DNA of 64,000 nt from Xestospongia bergquistia (lineage: Eukaryota > Porifera > Demospongiae > Haplosclerida > Petrosiidae): assembly GCA_963965975.1 (NCBI GenBank), contig OZ014411.1:20922446-20986445 (forward strand), read 5' to 3'. Positions 34,421-45,479 of the stretch are shown in pieces. The notes beneath the pieces are model-generated. The model had not been told where the DNA came from. It ran no database searches and was given only the letters and a program-made list of their open reading frames with translations. The position numbers and the translations under genes are program-made. The first letter of the stretch is position 1. Each line of letters opens with the position of its first letter.

Positions 34421-35067
34421 TCATCTTAGTTTAACATAGTTTGCTGGAAAAATACCCACTCTATCATCTATTCTTCCTTCCCACCAATTGTTCTGACTAT
34501 CCATTAGAGTAATCACTTGAATGACTTGACCTTTATGAAATTCAAGGTCACGTTTCATCTCAGCTCGGAAGTTATACAGAGCAATAACTTGAGGAAGCTG
34601 GTCCCAATTGGCCTCTTTAGAAAGAACATATTTATATACTTTTCTTTTTGTAGACTCTCTCACTGTTGGTGATTTATTGGTGCTACCAGACTTTAGTGTT
34701 ATGTTTGGTTTGAAACGATTAAGAATGGAAGGTTTTTGTGGTGGGCGTGTGGCAATGTAAGAATTTGCTCTAAGTCTTAGATGATCATCATCATTGTCAA
34801 GTGAATGATGGTGAAGAAAGTGGTGGATTTGAGGTAGATGTTGAAAAAGATGGCTTTCTTGGTTTTGAATGTGGAGCAGGTTTGGGTGATTCCTCACTTC
34901 CTCCTAAATAGCAGCTTGTTAAATCTTTAGCAGCAGCATCCTTTTACAACTGCTTTAGTAGCTGAATGTCCTGCTTCTGATTGAGCAAACGTTTTACCAG
35001 CTTTTGCTGCTCCAGAACCTAATTTAGATGCAAATGCACCATAGAAACCACCCTCTCCATCATCTGT
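34421..35067 (-). pseudogene. SH3-domain protein, C-terminal part, frameshifted
   Basis: The C-terminal SH3 domain is intact: PQVIALYNFRAEMKRDLEFH, then GQVIQVITL, NNWWEGRIDDRVGIFP and ANYVKLR stop. It has the ALYxF, WW, GxFPxNYV signature that binds Pro-rich ligands. Upstream is a basic TRPPQKPSILNRFKPN linker. The exon beginning near 35060 (acceptor catacag) reads GEGGFYGAFASKLGSGAAKA but shifts frame twice before the SH3 part, once near 34945 (one extra G in aaaggatgctgctgct) and once near 34790. Either two sequence errors or a pseudogene. Family beyond SH3 not recognised. Confidence 0.7.
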
Positions 35068-35159
35068 ATGAAAGTAGAAACTATTGTAACATTATTTTTA
35101 TGATAAATATTATTGAGCTAATACAGGCAGCTTGCAAGACAGTTCTTTTAAGGTATCCT

Positions 35160-35363
35160 ACCCGCCATTTGATATGTTTACTCCCTTCGGTTTAGTCTCG
35201 TCCACAGACTCCCACTTCCCCCGAACAGTCTGGGGACGAGATACGGTCACGTCTACTCTCTAATCTCCACCCATTAAAGCCTAACCACGTGCAAAAGAAC
35301 TGGCCTGTGAAGGCTGTTATTAGTTGAGCAAGTAGCCGAAGTTAGTGATCCACTGTCTTCCAG
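35160..35363 (+). promoter_or_regulatory. Putative 5' region of the upstream AATF exon set, with hairpin
   Basis: Locally GC-richer than its surroundings. It contains an imperfect 15-bp inverted repeat (35196-35210 and 35227-35241, one mismatch), then tctccacccatt and an E-box-like cacgtg, both shared with the 49.8-kb copy. Promoter role is inferred from its position just before exon 1. Confidence 0.35.
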
Positions 35364-37172
35364 ATGATTTTGAAGTCGATATTGCTAAATGCTAAAGTGT
35401 ACGACTATAGCGAGGATGGTAATGACACTGATGCATGGAGATCAATACACGCCATGATTTTAGATAAAGATAACACACGATACAAAGGCTGTGCTATTTC
35501 AAGACATCATCTAGAGCAAGAGTGGGGAATAGTGTCAGGTAAATTTATATTTCCTCTTGTGTTTCTAAATCTTAATAAAGTGACTATAGCGAGGACATTG
35601 ATGACACACTGATGCACGGATACACGCCTTGATATTGAATGATGACAAACGATATGGTAGCTGTGCTATTTCAAGACATCATCTAAAGCAAAATGGGGAA
35701 TGATATCAGGTAAATTTATATCTTAAATCTTAATAAGATGAGTGTTGTACATGTACAAAAGAGCTTTGTGTAATTGTCATGGTTTTCCATTTGTTAACAG
35801 ATTTGCTAAGTATTTGTATTTGTTATAACATGATGAACTGCTAAATCACATTTGGAAATTAAAATTTAGCAACTTGCAGAGCATTAATAACAAGATATTA
35901 ATTTAAAAATTATCCTATAATTGTTTTGGAAGATACTGGCACTGAATAGAGCTAGTCTAGTGAATTCAGCTCCTTCAACACAAACTCAAACAAATATACA
36001 GAGAAAGGACAAACAAACAGTAGGAAACCTCTAAAGAATAATTTGTTTTTGTATTAGACCAAAAGCAGTTTACAGCCACACCCAACTATCTATAGACTAA
36101 TGTTGTTTTCTCAGGTACAGGTTAAAGCTAAATGTTTATGATAATATTATATTTGTACTACTAAACCTCTCTATTCAAAGGGGCTGGTCTTGTCAGGCTA
36201 CACTAGAGCTGTATAGATGTGGTGAAATATTTCTGTAATTTTCTAAATTATCCTTATTACCAAGTGAAAGTCTCCCTATACTATACAGTCTTACAACCCT
36301 AATAATGTGTAGTGGACCTTAAAACATATACAATAATTAGTGTATATTACATAAGTAGATTTAACTAATAATTTATAAAATGTATTTCTATTTTTAACTT
36401 ATGTTGATGTTACTTTCAGATAAATCAAATGATGAGGCATGTGATGAACCTGATGCTGCCATTGTGCCATCTGAAAGTGAAGAAGAGGAGGACAAGGTCT
36501 CTTTATTATCTGAAGAAGAGTCTAGTCAACACCCTGACACTCAACCAATGTTTAAGTCCACTGGTTTAGATTTAACTTCTGAAGATAGCTAATGATATTG
36601 TCAAAGGAAATGCTGTAAAACATCAACTAAGTAAGAATATTTGAAATGTATATATTCTTGTGATATGGTATGTGGATGTGGTCTCATCTTAAAAGTTCTT
36701 TGTAAGTCATATTAAAGCTTTTTCTTGTTTTCCTTGACTCATTGTTGCTTTTACCTTAAAAGACATTTTCAAGTTTCAAAACCTTTTTGTTTCAGTTACA
36801 GAACACACATGTGGACGATATACAAACTTGTTGATGTCACGTACCTTTGGAACACAAAGAACGTTATTTTCTTTTGTTTTAATACTTTCTTGTGAAGTTA
36901 TTGTATAGTTTTGGATATTTAAGCATTGATACAAGGGTTATTGAATAGTGCAACCATTAACATATTGATAGCCTGAGATATAACATTTATTTATTGGGTC
37001 AAACTTAACTTAAACAAAGTACAACTTACTTTTTATTTATTCAGATTTATGGGATGATTGTTAGAAGGTCATATTAACCTTCACAAGTCTCTAGTTCTAT
37101 TGTATCAACTCCCTCCACCTGATACTGTACCTCTATTTCTTACTAATGACACTCAGAGTATAGTTAATAATG
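35364..37172 (+). pseudogene. AATF: AATF 5' exon set, upstream copy (exons 1-3; exons 2 and 3 damaged)
   Basis: Exon 1, 35364-35538, is open from the ATG: VYDYSEDGNDTDAWRSIHAM then ILDKDNTRYKGCAISR, matching the SIRKLxxxxLLDxDKRYxG region of animal AATF; donor gtaaat. A decayed second copy of exon 1 follows at about 35579-35707. Exon 2, 36420-36630, starts DKSNDEACDEPDAAIV but lacks about 56 bp relative to the copy at 50286, which brings a TAA. Exon 3, 37045-37172, reads NLWDD then, one base out of frame, LLEGHINLHKSL and QLPPPDTVPLF, the LWDQLLEGRIKLQK region of AATF. Exon 1 may still serve the downstream exons. Confidence 0.72.
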
Positions 37173-37442
37173 GTGAGTGTAAATGTATTGATATGTTCTT
37201 GTGACTAACATCTGAAGGTAATGATATGTTTGAATTGAAATCAATGTATTGTTCTCTGTTACATTAAGTCTATTAATTGTATGTGCTATACTCTGTCTGA
37301 ATTGAGAAGAACCACCCAGACATGTAAATAACTTTGCTGTTTTACATGCTATCCACATGGGACTTACACCAATCAATTCAGTGTAGAAACACGCATTTTA
37401 TATATAAAATTTGGGTCTCTAGTTCTATGAGAAAGTAGCAAA

Positions 37443-37900
37443 CTATAAAACTTCATACATTTTCAATGGCACACCTTTCACGTACTTCAAATTGTGCACC
37501 TTTGAAGATTTAGCAAATAACAAGTTTTGCCTTAAGATCAGCTGTCTGTCACATGGAGATTCAAAAATTACAGTTCTAATTATACAAACAGATGTTTTAT
37601 TATAACAATTATTATTACTTAAATAATAATCTGGTGTTGTCTTTTTGCGATTTAAGGCAGCTATAAAGCCACCAAGGTTCTGAAAAAAACTTTTAACAAA
37701 GAAGAAAGACTGATAATGCCTAGATTTATTTGTTGTCAGAACATCAGAAATTCTTGTGGTATCAGAGGTTCGTTGCAGAGACCCTTGAGTCTGTTTATGC
37801 CTGCTGAATTTCTTGAAATAGTCAAACATTCACAACAATCTCCTTTGTTTGTGACCTCAGTTTCTTTCCCTTTGGCATCTTCACGAGAGAAAATGCATGT
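37443..37900 (-). pseudogene. Possible DNA-transposon N-terminal fragment
   Basis: Minus strand: MPKGKKLRSQTKEIVVNV, then a frame change to DYFKKFSRHKQTQG. The MPRGKKL start followed by a helical N-terminus resembles the DNA-binding start of certain metazoan transposases. The 128-codon ORF has no other recognisable motif. Confidence 0.3.
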
Positions 37901-38019
37901 GAACAAATGATGAATAAACTTAAAATGTACTACAGTGGTAATTGGGAGAGGAAACAGGTCACCTTACATTCCATGTCTAAAACACCTTTTTTTAATGAGG
38001 GGCTCTTATATTTTTAGCA

Positions 38020-38360
38020 AATTTAGTAAGTACTGTAGCAATCACTAAATTTTAAACATGCTAATGTTTTCACTTCATAAGTTAACTGAGTGCACTAAAA
38101 TTTGAACGTTTTCACTTCATGAGTTAATAAAATATGATATAATTGCTAAAATTAGAAAATGCTACTGTTTTCATTTCATGTGCTAACTAAGTGTGACATA
38201 ATCACTAAAATTTGAATATGCTAAAGTTTCACTTCATATGTTAACTAAGTTGGACATAATCACTAAAATTTGAATGTGCTAAAGTTTCACCTCATAAGTT
38301 AATAAGTGTGATATAGTCATTATAATTTGGATTTGCTAACGTTTCCACTTTATGAATTAG
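38020..38360. repeat. Degenerate about 60-bp tandem repeats, left of the GCDTVS element
   Basis: Five to six units of the form cactaaaatttgaatatgct, then aaagtttcacttcat and gttaactaagtgtgacataat. The same units recur at 40725-40820, right of the element, and a single weak unit at about 50685-50730. Confidence 0.7.
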
Positions 38361-38808
38361 CCTTTTGATCATGAAGGACATATATTTATACACATGAGAT
38401 TAGTTGTAAGAATCATATTTTTATAACCAGCTGAGAATTATCATTATTGATAAAATAGGAGTGTTTGTGGCTTTAGAGTTTTGATTATTGTGCTTTGATC
38501 TTCTTTTTACACTATTTTTATCTTCTGCACAATGGCAAAAAAGTTGTCTAGAAAGGAAGTGTTATAGTGCTGCAGGAAGGTGTAGCAATTGTGCTATTAA
38601 TGATACAAGCATGACATTTGGCAAGAATATTTAAAAAGTTCATAGGATCATATTTAGATATAGGGACATCTTGGATTTGCCCATGCATAAAAAATATTAC
38701 AGCTGCATTACTTTAATACTTAACGCATATGCGCAATTAATTTGAAAATCAAGAAATTAATTTTTAAAAGTTATATGTACATGTAATATTATTTCATATC
38801 TTTACAAA

Positions 38809-40423
38809 TCAGTCAGCACAAAGTCCACCACAGTTACAAAGGGCAGTGCACTGCAGAGCACCTTTTTGACACTTGCAACGTCCCCTACAACCTTTCTTGC
38901 ATTGGCAGTGTATCAGTTCCCTACAAGCTTCTGAAGCTTCTGGTAGAGTTGTCCAGCTAGGTTCCCACCCTCCATCAACTTTCTTGTTCCAGTCCCATTC
39001 ATTTGGTGATGGAAGATTCTGAACTCCAGTTGTCATCTGAGCCCAGCAGTGACCAGCTTGGTATGTCGCCCTTTTGATATGTAGGATGAGTGCAGCCTGT
39101 GTAGGGGGGAGTCCATCAATTGCTCTACCTTTCTGCGTAAACAACTGCTTCCTAGCTTCATTGATACTTTGCTGACTGCTTGTTCGATCATATAACAGAA
39201 CCACAAATCTATCTAACTTTTCTAGAACTTCCTCAACAGTTTCTGTACGTGGAGCAGAAAGTAAAGCACAGAATGCAGAGGTTACATGTTGATATTCTTT
39301 CCATGTATCCCATACCGTTTTCTTTCCTCTACCACCAAAGAAAGAAACTGTATCACAACCAGTGAAGGCATGGAACATGGGTAATGCAACACACTTCTCA
39401 GGCCCAAGTGCACTTGCTATTTGGTGTGCAGCAATGAACTGAAAGCTCCTCCCAACACCAAAAGCATCTCTTTTAAGTTGAATTACTCAAAGCTAACCCA
39501 ATATCTTCTTTGAAAGCAAGCATCACATCTCAACCCTTCTTGTGTGCCTCCATGTCTTGAAAGTAACTTAGAATTCTGTCTTTCAGCTTGGTAGAATGGA
39601 TGTGTCTAAGTATGTCAGTCCCAAGTTGTGTCAGTCTTGTACTGTAGAGGTTCACCAGATCCTTAAGCTTAAAAATTGGTGCAACGAGAGTATCCATTTG
39701 ACAATCTTCTATGTACGACACTAGCTCTGCAAAAGCAATACCTTCATTGACTTCATCTGTATTGTTTGTAGGTGAATTTTTTTCCCGTGCTCTGTTATAC
39801 AGAAAAACAAGACATTCTAGATGGTAAGAAGCATCTTGTGCAATTAAGTCTCCTGCACTCAATTTTACAAGTAGTTGTTCATCTTGTAATATTGTGGCAC
39901 ACTGACAAACTTTTAGATCAATGCCAAATGTTGAAGCTCTTCTCAATGTTTCTCCACCAGATGCTGGTTTGTTACAAAAAAAGCAAGTTTCAATTGATGG
40001 ACAGGATGCTTGTTCTATACTCTTCCTAGTAAACCTTTTCTTAGAGCTAGTGGTGCATTTGGCATCAACAGGTCTTGTTCTTTTTGCTGCTCTTTGTAAC
40101 TGAGTTCTGTTGTACTGTAGTCTACACAAGTCATGCCATTTGCCTTTGTGTTGTTTCAATGTTGTCTCAATCCCCTCACCATCGTCAAGTTGAGTCAAAT
40201 CTAGTGATTTTGGCAAACAACCTATATCACTAAATCCCTGTAGTAGGTCAGCAATAGTTGTGTAGCCAGCTCCTTGCTGATCACGTGTAGATTCAGCTGG
40301 GCACTGAAGGACCTCTGTAGTGACTTCCTGACATAAAATGGATTTGTTCCAATCCGTTTGTAGTTTCTCCTCGAGCTTATCTGATGTTGTGCTACCATCC
40401 ATTATTTTGTAAGCCTTTGCCAT
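38809..40423 (-). mobile_element. Repeated-family protein gene (HAFTGCDTVS type), internally deleted
   Basis: N-terminal ORF 40423-39530 (297 codons) has a Cys-rich segment CPSIETCFFCNKPASGGETL and QDASYHLECLVFLYNRAREK. C-terminal ORF 39378-38809 (189 codons) has MFHAFTGCDTVSFFGGRGKK and a Cys-rich tail CQCKKGCRGRCKCQKG. Between them the frame runs on past a TGA after HKKG and then reads FGVGRSFQFIAAHQIASALG. Similar proteins occur in many copies in cnidarians, molluscs and sponges; the function is unknown, and a transposon link is inferred. This copy lacks a large central part. 60-bp repeats flank it on both sides. Confidence 0.65.
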
Positions 40424-40724
40424 TTTCTGACTAAATAATAGGGAAAGCTTTTATTTGGAGCTGTTTTGGGCTAAATTTGTGACTTACATGAAACCTTTAA
40501 GACCTTTCTTCTTTGTTAAAAAATACAAATCACAGTTCAAATCTCTTCTCAGCTGTAATATTATACATGTGCAATGTATAATGTATTATACTGAAATAGC
40601 TCAAAGTAAAACTGTGAAATGTACTAATTAACTAATTGATGTCATGATTGTCATCAACTGATTGATCTGATTCCAGCAAAACAACAAAAAAATGTGTCCA
40701 ACCCATGCACTCATTGCCGCTCAA

Positions 40725-40820
40725 ATGGTTAACCAAGTGTGATATTGATATAATTGTTAAAATTTCAACATACTGACACTTTGACTTCACGAGTTAACAA
40801 AGTTTGATATAATTGCTCTA
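40725..40820. repeat. 60-bp repeat units, right of the GCDTVS element
   Basis: gttaaccaagtgtgatattg and onward, then cttcacgagttaacaaagt; same family and orientation as 38020-38360. Confidence 0.6.
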
Positions 40821-40869
40821 TTAATTATATTCCTTCTCTTCTTCACAAGAGACACTCTTCAACATATTG

Positions 40870-41250
40870 TTGCTGAAAGCTATATAAGGTTATGTATGGG
40901 AGACCTAAAGTATCAAACATGGGATGAGATGTACATTGATGAAATACTAACATACATGAGATTTATATTGTTGATGGGATTAATATAATTACCTTCAATC
41001 AGTGATTACTGGAAGAGAGATTGTATTTTTCATTATCAACCAATCACCAGTAAAATATCTAGGAATGACTTTGACATCCATCACTTCTTACATTTTAGTG
41101 ACAACAGTACTCTTCCTATATATGGTGATTTTAAATACGATTGGCTAGGGAAATGAGACCAATTCTCAATAAAGGTAACAATGAACAACTCTTACCTTTC
41201 AGTATTTAATGTGGAGAGTACTAACAAAAAGACACAAAGAAATCACTATG
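40870..41250 (+). pseudogene. piggyBac transposase remnant, N-terminal part
   Basis: Plus strand: TWDEMYIDEILTYMRFILLM then LPSISDYWKRDCIFHYQ and SRNDFDIHHFLHFSDNSTLP, the piggyBac pattern of YW, MSRxRFxxIxRxLHFxDN. Ends with stops near 41157. Its C-terminal part is at 42480-42860. Confidence 0.7.
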
Positions 41251-41254
41251 TCAT

Positions 41255-41890
41255 TCCTATCAGCTGGTTACACCAAATTTTCACCATATTGATGTTTTGG
41301 CCTTCTTAAACAGAGGTTTAGAAGAACAGAAGTTAGCAGTTTAAGCGATATTGTCAATGTCGTAAATCAGTCTTCATATGTCAACTCAGCCCAGTTAGTC
41401 AGAACACATGAAGCTGAAAATCTAGTCAAAACATTTGACTGGACTGGATATTTGGCTACCTTCTTTAAAAAGATACCATCAATCAAACAGAAACATCTCT
41501 TTAATATTAACAGCAATGATGGTACATTAAAGAATCATCTACAAGTAACAGCACCACAATAAATCTACTTCATTCTCCTGATGTAATACCACCAAAGGAA
41601 ACATTACCAGAACAAGTTTATCCAAAGGGTGTCTCAGCAGAAAGGCAGTGGTACCTCTACGACAAAATTTGGCAGTACTGTGCTGAAGATTCTAAAAACA
41701 AGATGTGTCCATTGCCTGATATTTCACAGCCAAACACACCTTGCCAAACACCTGAACAATGTTCAACAAGACCACAAACATTCACAGTACAACCATCTAG
41801 ATCATCATCTAAATCATCCAAAAATGTGGAAAATGCAGTCAAATGGGACACAACAGGAGGTCATGTAAACAGTAACTATAGACTTTGTTA
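41255..41890 (+). pseudogene. C-terminal part of another sponge-type transposase, zinc knuckle
   Basis: Broken frames read YTKFSP then FGLLKQRFRRTEVSSLSDIV, NSAQLVRTHEAENLVKTFDW, PKGVSAERQWYLYDKIWQYC and finally CGKCSQMGHNRRSCK, a CxxCxxxGHxxxxC zinc knuckle. This is the tail of a multi-copy family seen in cnidarians and sponges (family memory, not tested). It lies between the two halves of the piggyBac relic, so it probably inserted there. Confidence 0.6.
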
Positions 41891-42479
41891 ATGGCTTTTC
41901 TAAAAGCCACAACATATACACCTAATCCAATAAAATCAACAAAAAATATATAAAACACGTTTCATAAAAGCACTTGACCTCTAGCCTTAATAAATTCATA
42001 GGTGTGGTTCATATCTTAGTAATCTATGAAGCAGTTTTAATATCATCACAACAACTAGAAAGCAGTAAACCCTCTAACTAAAAGCACTTGACCTAATACA
42101 ACAAATAAAAACAACTACAAACTACTTACATAATTAAATCAACTTACATATGTTATCCACTTTGATTTGTATAACAAATAAATGAATGAACAATCATCCA
42201 TATTCCCTAAGGTCCAAATCACACAGCAAGGAAGAACAGAAAAGATGGTAGAAACAAACAATCAAACAGTCAAGTCACTACTTTCCAGTAATGTGCAACA
42301 TGTAAGCTACATTGATGAAATCATCAAATGGAAAATATACGGAAACCTTAAAATTTAATTTTCTCAAAAAGACAATTTCTGACAAATGTATTGAAAACGC
42401 ATAATATCTTAGCAACCAAAGGGTGTAACAACATATGACCAACACCATTTTGCAGAGGAAATGAGGCTCTTCACGTGAT

Positions 42480-42860
42480 ACCAATAACTCAATTTTCGAA
42501 TTTTGTGCAAAGTGTGTGGTTTTCTAAAATTGGGTCAAATATTATAAGTACATATTTTAGTGCCTTTTTTGATGTGGCTATCACAAATATGTTCCTGTTT
42601 TGTCATGACTATAGTAACTTCCCCTCAAACCACAAAAGAGTTTCAAGTAGATCTTGTAAAAGATCTAATTGGCAATTACAACTCTAGAGAAAGACTAGGT
42701 CATCCATCTACAACATCATCAGTCAAAAATTTTTTGCCAACATCACTTCCCCAGTACATGGAATTGAGAGAGTTTATCATTGTTACTACCAGTGTCGTCA
42801 ACTTTTTCACATGCAAATCTGAACATTGTGCAAAAAATCTTATTTTATTTGACTTTAACA
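42480..42860 (+). pseudogene. piggyBac transposase remnant, C-terminal part
   Basis: FFDVAITNMFLFCHDYSNFP, then in the next frame KEFQVDLVKDLIGNYNSRER and GHPSTTSSV, followed by a Cys-poor remnant of the terminal zinc finger. This is the piggyBac order of WWKKxxFxxLDxAVxNAxIL then FRxxLxxxLIGxYxxR. Confidence 0.65.
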
Positions 42861-42991
42861 TACAATTATCTGAATATATATCTGATCATGCTAAAAGTTA
42901 CTCAGTACAATGTTTATTCATTACTCATTAGCAACTGAGTCTGATTTTTCTGATGTGTCTTTCAATGATACAATAGGATTTATGGAGGCTC

Positions 42992-43348
42992 TTAAAATGA
43001 TTTGGTGAGTGAAAACTTGTAGCAATTAGACTTGATGTTTGTCTTGATACAAAGTAGTGCATTCATCATTTTAGTACTAAGTCTATTCCTGTGCTTTGTC
43101 TTGCTCAAGTTATACTGAGAAAAGAGACGCTCTGAATCTACATTACTATGGAAAAATATGAGCAGTGCCTTGGTCAGTTTACTAAGCAAAGGGAAGCGAG
43201 GCAAATTGGCAGGATTCTTGATCACAGACACATTTGTCCAGTATTTGTCAAGAATAATGTCACTGTTACTATTGATGGAAGTGCACAGGTATTCTGTACA
43301 TTCTCTTTTTAATGGTACAATCTCAGCTGTTTGAGCCACATTAGACAA
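42992..43348 (-). pseudogene. hAT transposase C-terminal dimerisation region
   Basis: Minus strand ORF, FPLLSKLTKALLIFFHSNVD then SERLFSQYNLSKTKHRNRLS and MMNALLCIKTNI. This is the hAT C-terminal motif (LAxxLLxxPxSxAxxERxFS). The upstream catalytic part is not present. Confidence 0.78.
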
Positions 43349-43949
43349 ACATTTAGCACATTCTATTACCTACTTGGTAATAGCAATTGATCAGTAAAGT
43401 AATTTTAAAAAATCTGACTTTAGGTATGAACTGTCTGACCATCTGACAGAGGGTAACAAAATCTGAAAAGTTGGACAAAATCTGACCAGTTGGCAACACT
43501 GGTTACTACCAACATAGATATGAAAGAAAATTTGATTTGGTAATTAATTTTCATAGTGGGCGTTAACTTTTAGAAATAAAATGTTAATTAATTGAATCTG
43601 CCAAAATGAGAAAGTCTAGATTCATGACCTGCTACGAAATCTTTGAGAACATCTGTTAGTGAAATACCATCAAGTTTTTTCTTTGTGGACATAAAATACC
43701 ATAATATGATGTAGTTGTACTTGTGTCATATTAGATCATAAATATGACTTCATCATTCTAAGGAAACTAATAGATTTCTAACTTGTTGCAGTAGTGGCTG
43801 GCACACATTGCTTCAAATTAACTTTAATATAGTTGTCCCATCTACACCCACACCTTAAGTTTTACTTGACAACTTATTAATTATTTCTTATATTAATATA
43901 ATATACACACAGATTATAGAATATGATAAATGTGACTGCTTCAGTTTTG

Positions 43950-45420
43950 TAGTTCAAGATGAATCTGATGTTGTTGTATGTTTGGATACATGGTACCTAT
44001 GACTTCTAGTACTATCTACCCATCATTCTTGAATAGCATAAAAAGGATCAAAGTTTACAAGTGGAACTCCATCAATACTGATATGTATAAACCTTTCAGT
44101 TGTATCAGTCTTAAGACATGAACACCAGTTGGACTTAATCTTGTTCATATTAGAGAATCTTTCTCATAAATTACTGTACTTAAAGGTAGGATAAGACAAA
44201 TGGAGATAACTTTATTTGTTAAGCTTTGTCCTGATTTCAAGAATATCCTTTGCCATATGTCAAGGAGTGTTGAACTAGCTTGTTCATCATGAGAAAGGTA
44301 TCTAAGTAAATGAGAGGCAATTATTTTGATATCAGATAGTTCTTGTATTGTTTGAGATACATCAATATCAGCATTTGTTAGATCAGTATCAAAATATAAC
44401 AACAAATTGTTCAAGTAATCCTCTCCAAACACAGCTAATTCTTCTTTGTCTATTGGGAAGCTTCTATGATCAAATAACTCCCTTGCAGCAGTTATAGCTA
44501 TATTAGTTATTAATGAACTAAATCATTCAAATATATACTTTATATTGTATGTTCTATAAATTACTTCTGTTGTGTACTGATTTGATTGTTTTTGTTTACC
44601 TTTCTAATCTCTCCTTTAAATTAGTTGTAAGAAAAAGAGTTTTCAAAAGCCTTCTGATGAATTCCAGGACATTGCTACAAGCCAGATAGAACAAGATCAA
44701 CACATTTTAGAGCAGAGTAAACAGAAATAATTACAAGTTTGTCACATTGGAAAGCCTTTGACAACTTGGTTACAAATTCAAGGAAATCAAACATGAAATG
44801 GAGAGAGGCAACAAAAGAATAATTAGTTATGATGTTTAAGATATCCTTTGGTTTAGCTGCTGCTTTATCTGTACCACTTCCTACTTCTTTAAGATGGACA
44901 ACTACCAGCTGCTAATTGTTGGCACTTCAAACTAAGTAATAAAACTATCTGTACGACTTCCTACTTCTTTAAGATGGACAACTACCAGCTGCTAATTGTT
45001 GGCACTTCAAACTAAGTAATAAAACTATCTGTACCACTTTCTACTTCTTTAAGATGGACAACTACCAGCAACTAATTCTTCTCCATTGCCTGAATAGCTC
45101 TTAAATTGCTAGCCACCCATTGAACAACAAAAATTCCATCTGGACAATGGGTTTATTCTTCAAGTGCACCAGCTATAGTTTGAAGATTCCTTAACCTCTT
45201 AGGTGATCTGTGCTAGAAAGAATATACAGATTTTAATGCTCTTTCAAAAGTATCAAAAATAGGAGTTGCTGAACTCCAGTCTGCTACCTTTAAGATGTCA
45301 TTAATTGTTATTCCTATATTTGTAGCTAGTAGATATTATAGATGTGCTCATACTTACAACTTCTAGGAGAATTTTCAACTATCTTACAATGGAACATGAA
45401 ACTACTGGTTTGTCAAGTTT
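43950..45420 (-). pseudogene. hAT transposase (ZNF862/KIAA1586-like), decayed
   Basis: Minus strand fragments in order: PKRLRNLQTIAGALEE, VQWVASNLRAIQAMEKN, then FVASLHFMFDFLEFVTKLSK and, at 44432-44145, ISICLILPLSTVIYEK, then NMNKIKSNWCSCLKTD and RFIHISIDGVPL. This matches the RWVASxxRALKAL to CERxFSxMNRIKxxxRSSL series of this hAT branch. Many stops and frameshifts, and an 80-bp internal tandem duplication. Confidence 0.7.
44867..45065. repeat. 80-bp tandem repeat, about 2.5 copies
   Basis: atctgtaccacttcctactt recurs at 44867, 44947 and 45027. It lies inside the hAT relic and repeats part of its coding sequence. Confidence 0.92.
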
Positions 45421-45479
45421 GATGGTGGCAATGAAGAGATGACTTTTTTTATCTTGAAGATCTAGGCTACGTTTACATG

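Noticed and set aside
39772..40103. Plus-strand ORFs over the GCDTVS element
   Set aside because: Shadows of the minus-strand coding sequence.
42274..42500. 68-codon minus-strand ORF near 42.3 kb
   Set aside because: No motif; it overlaps the edge of the piggyBac relic on the other strand.
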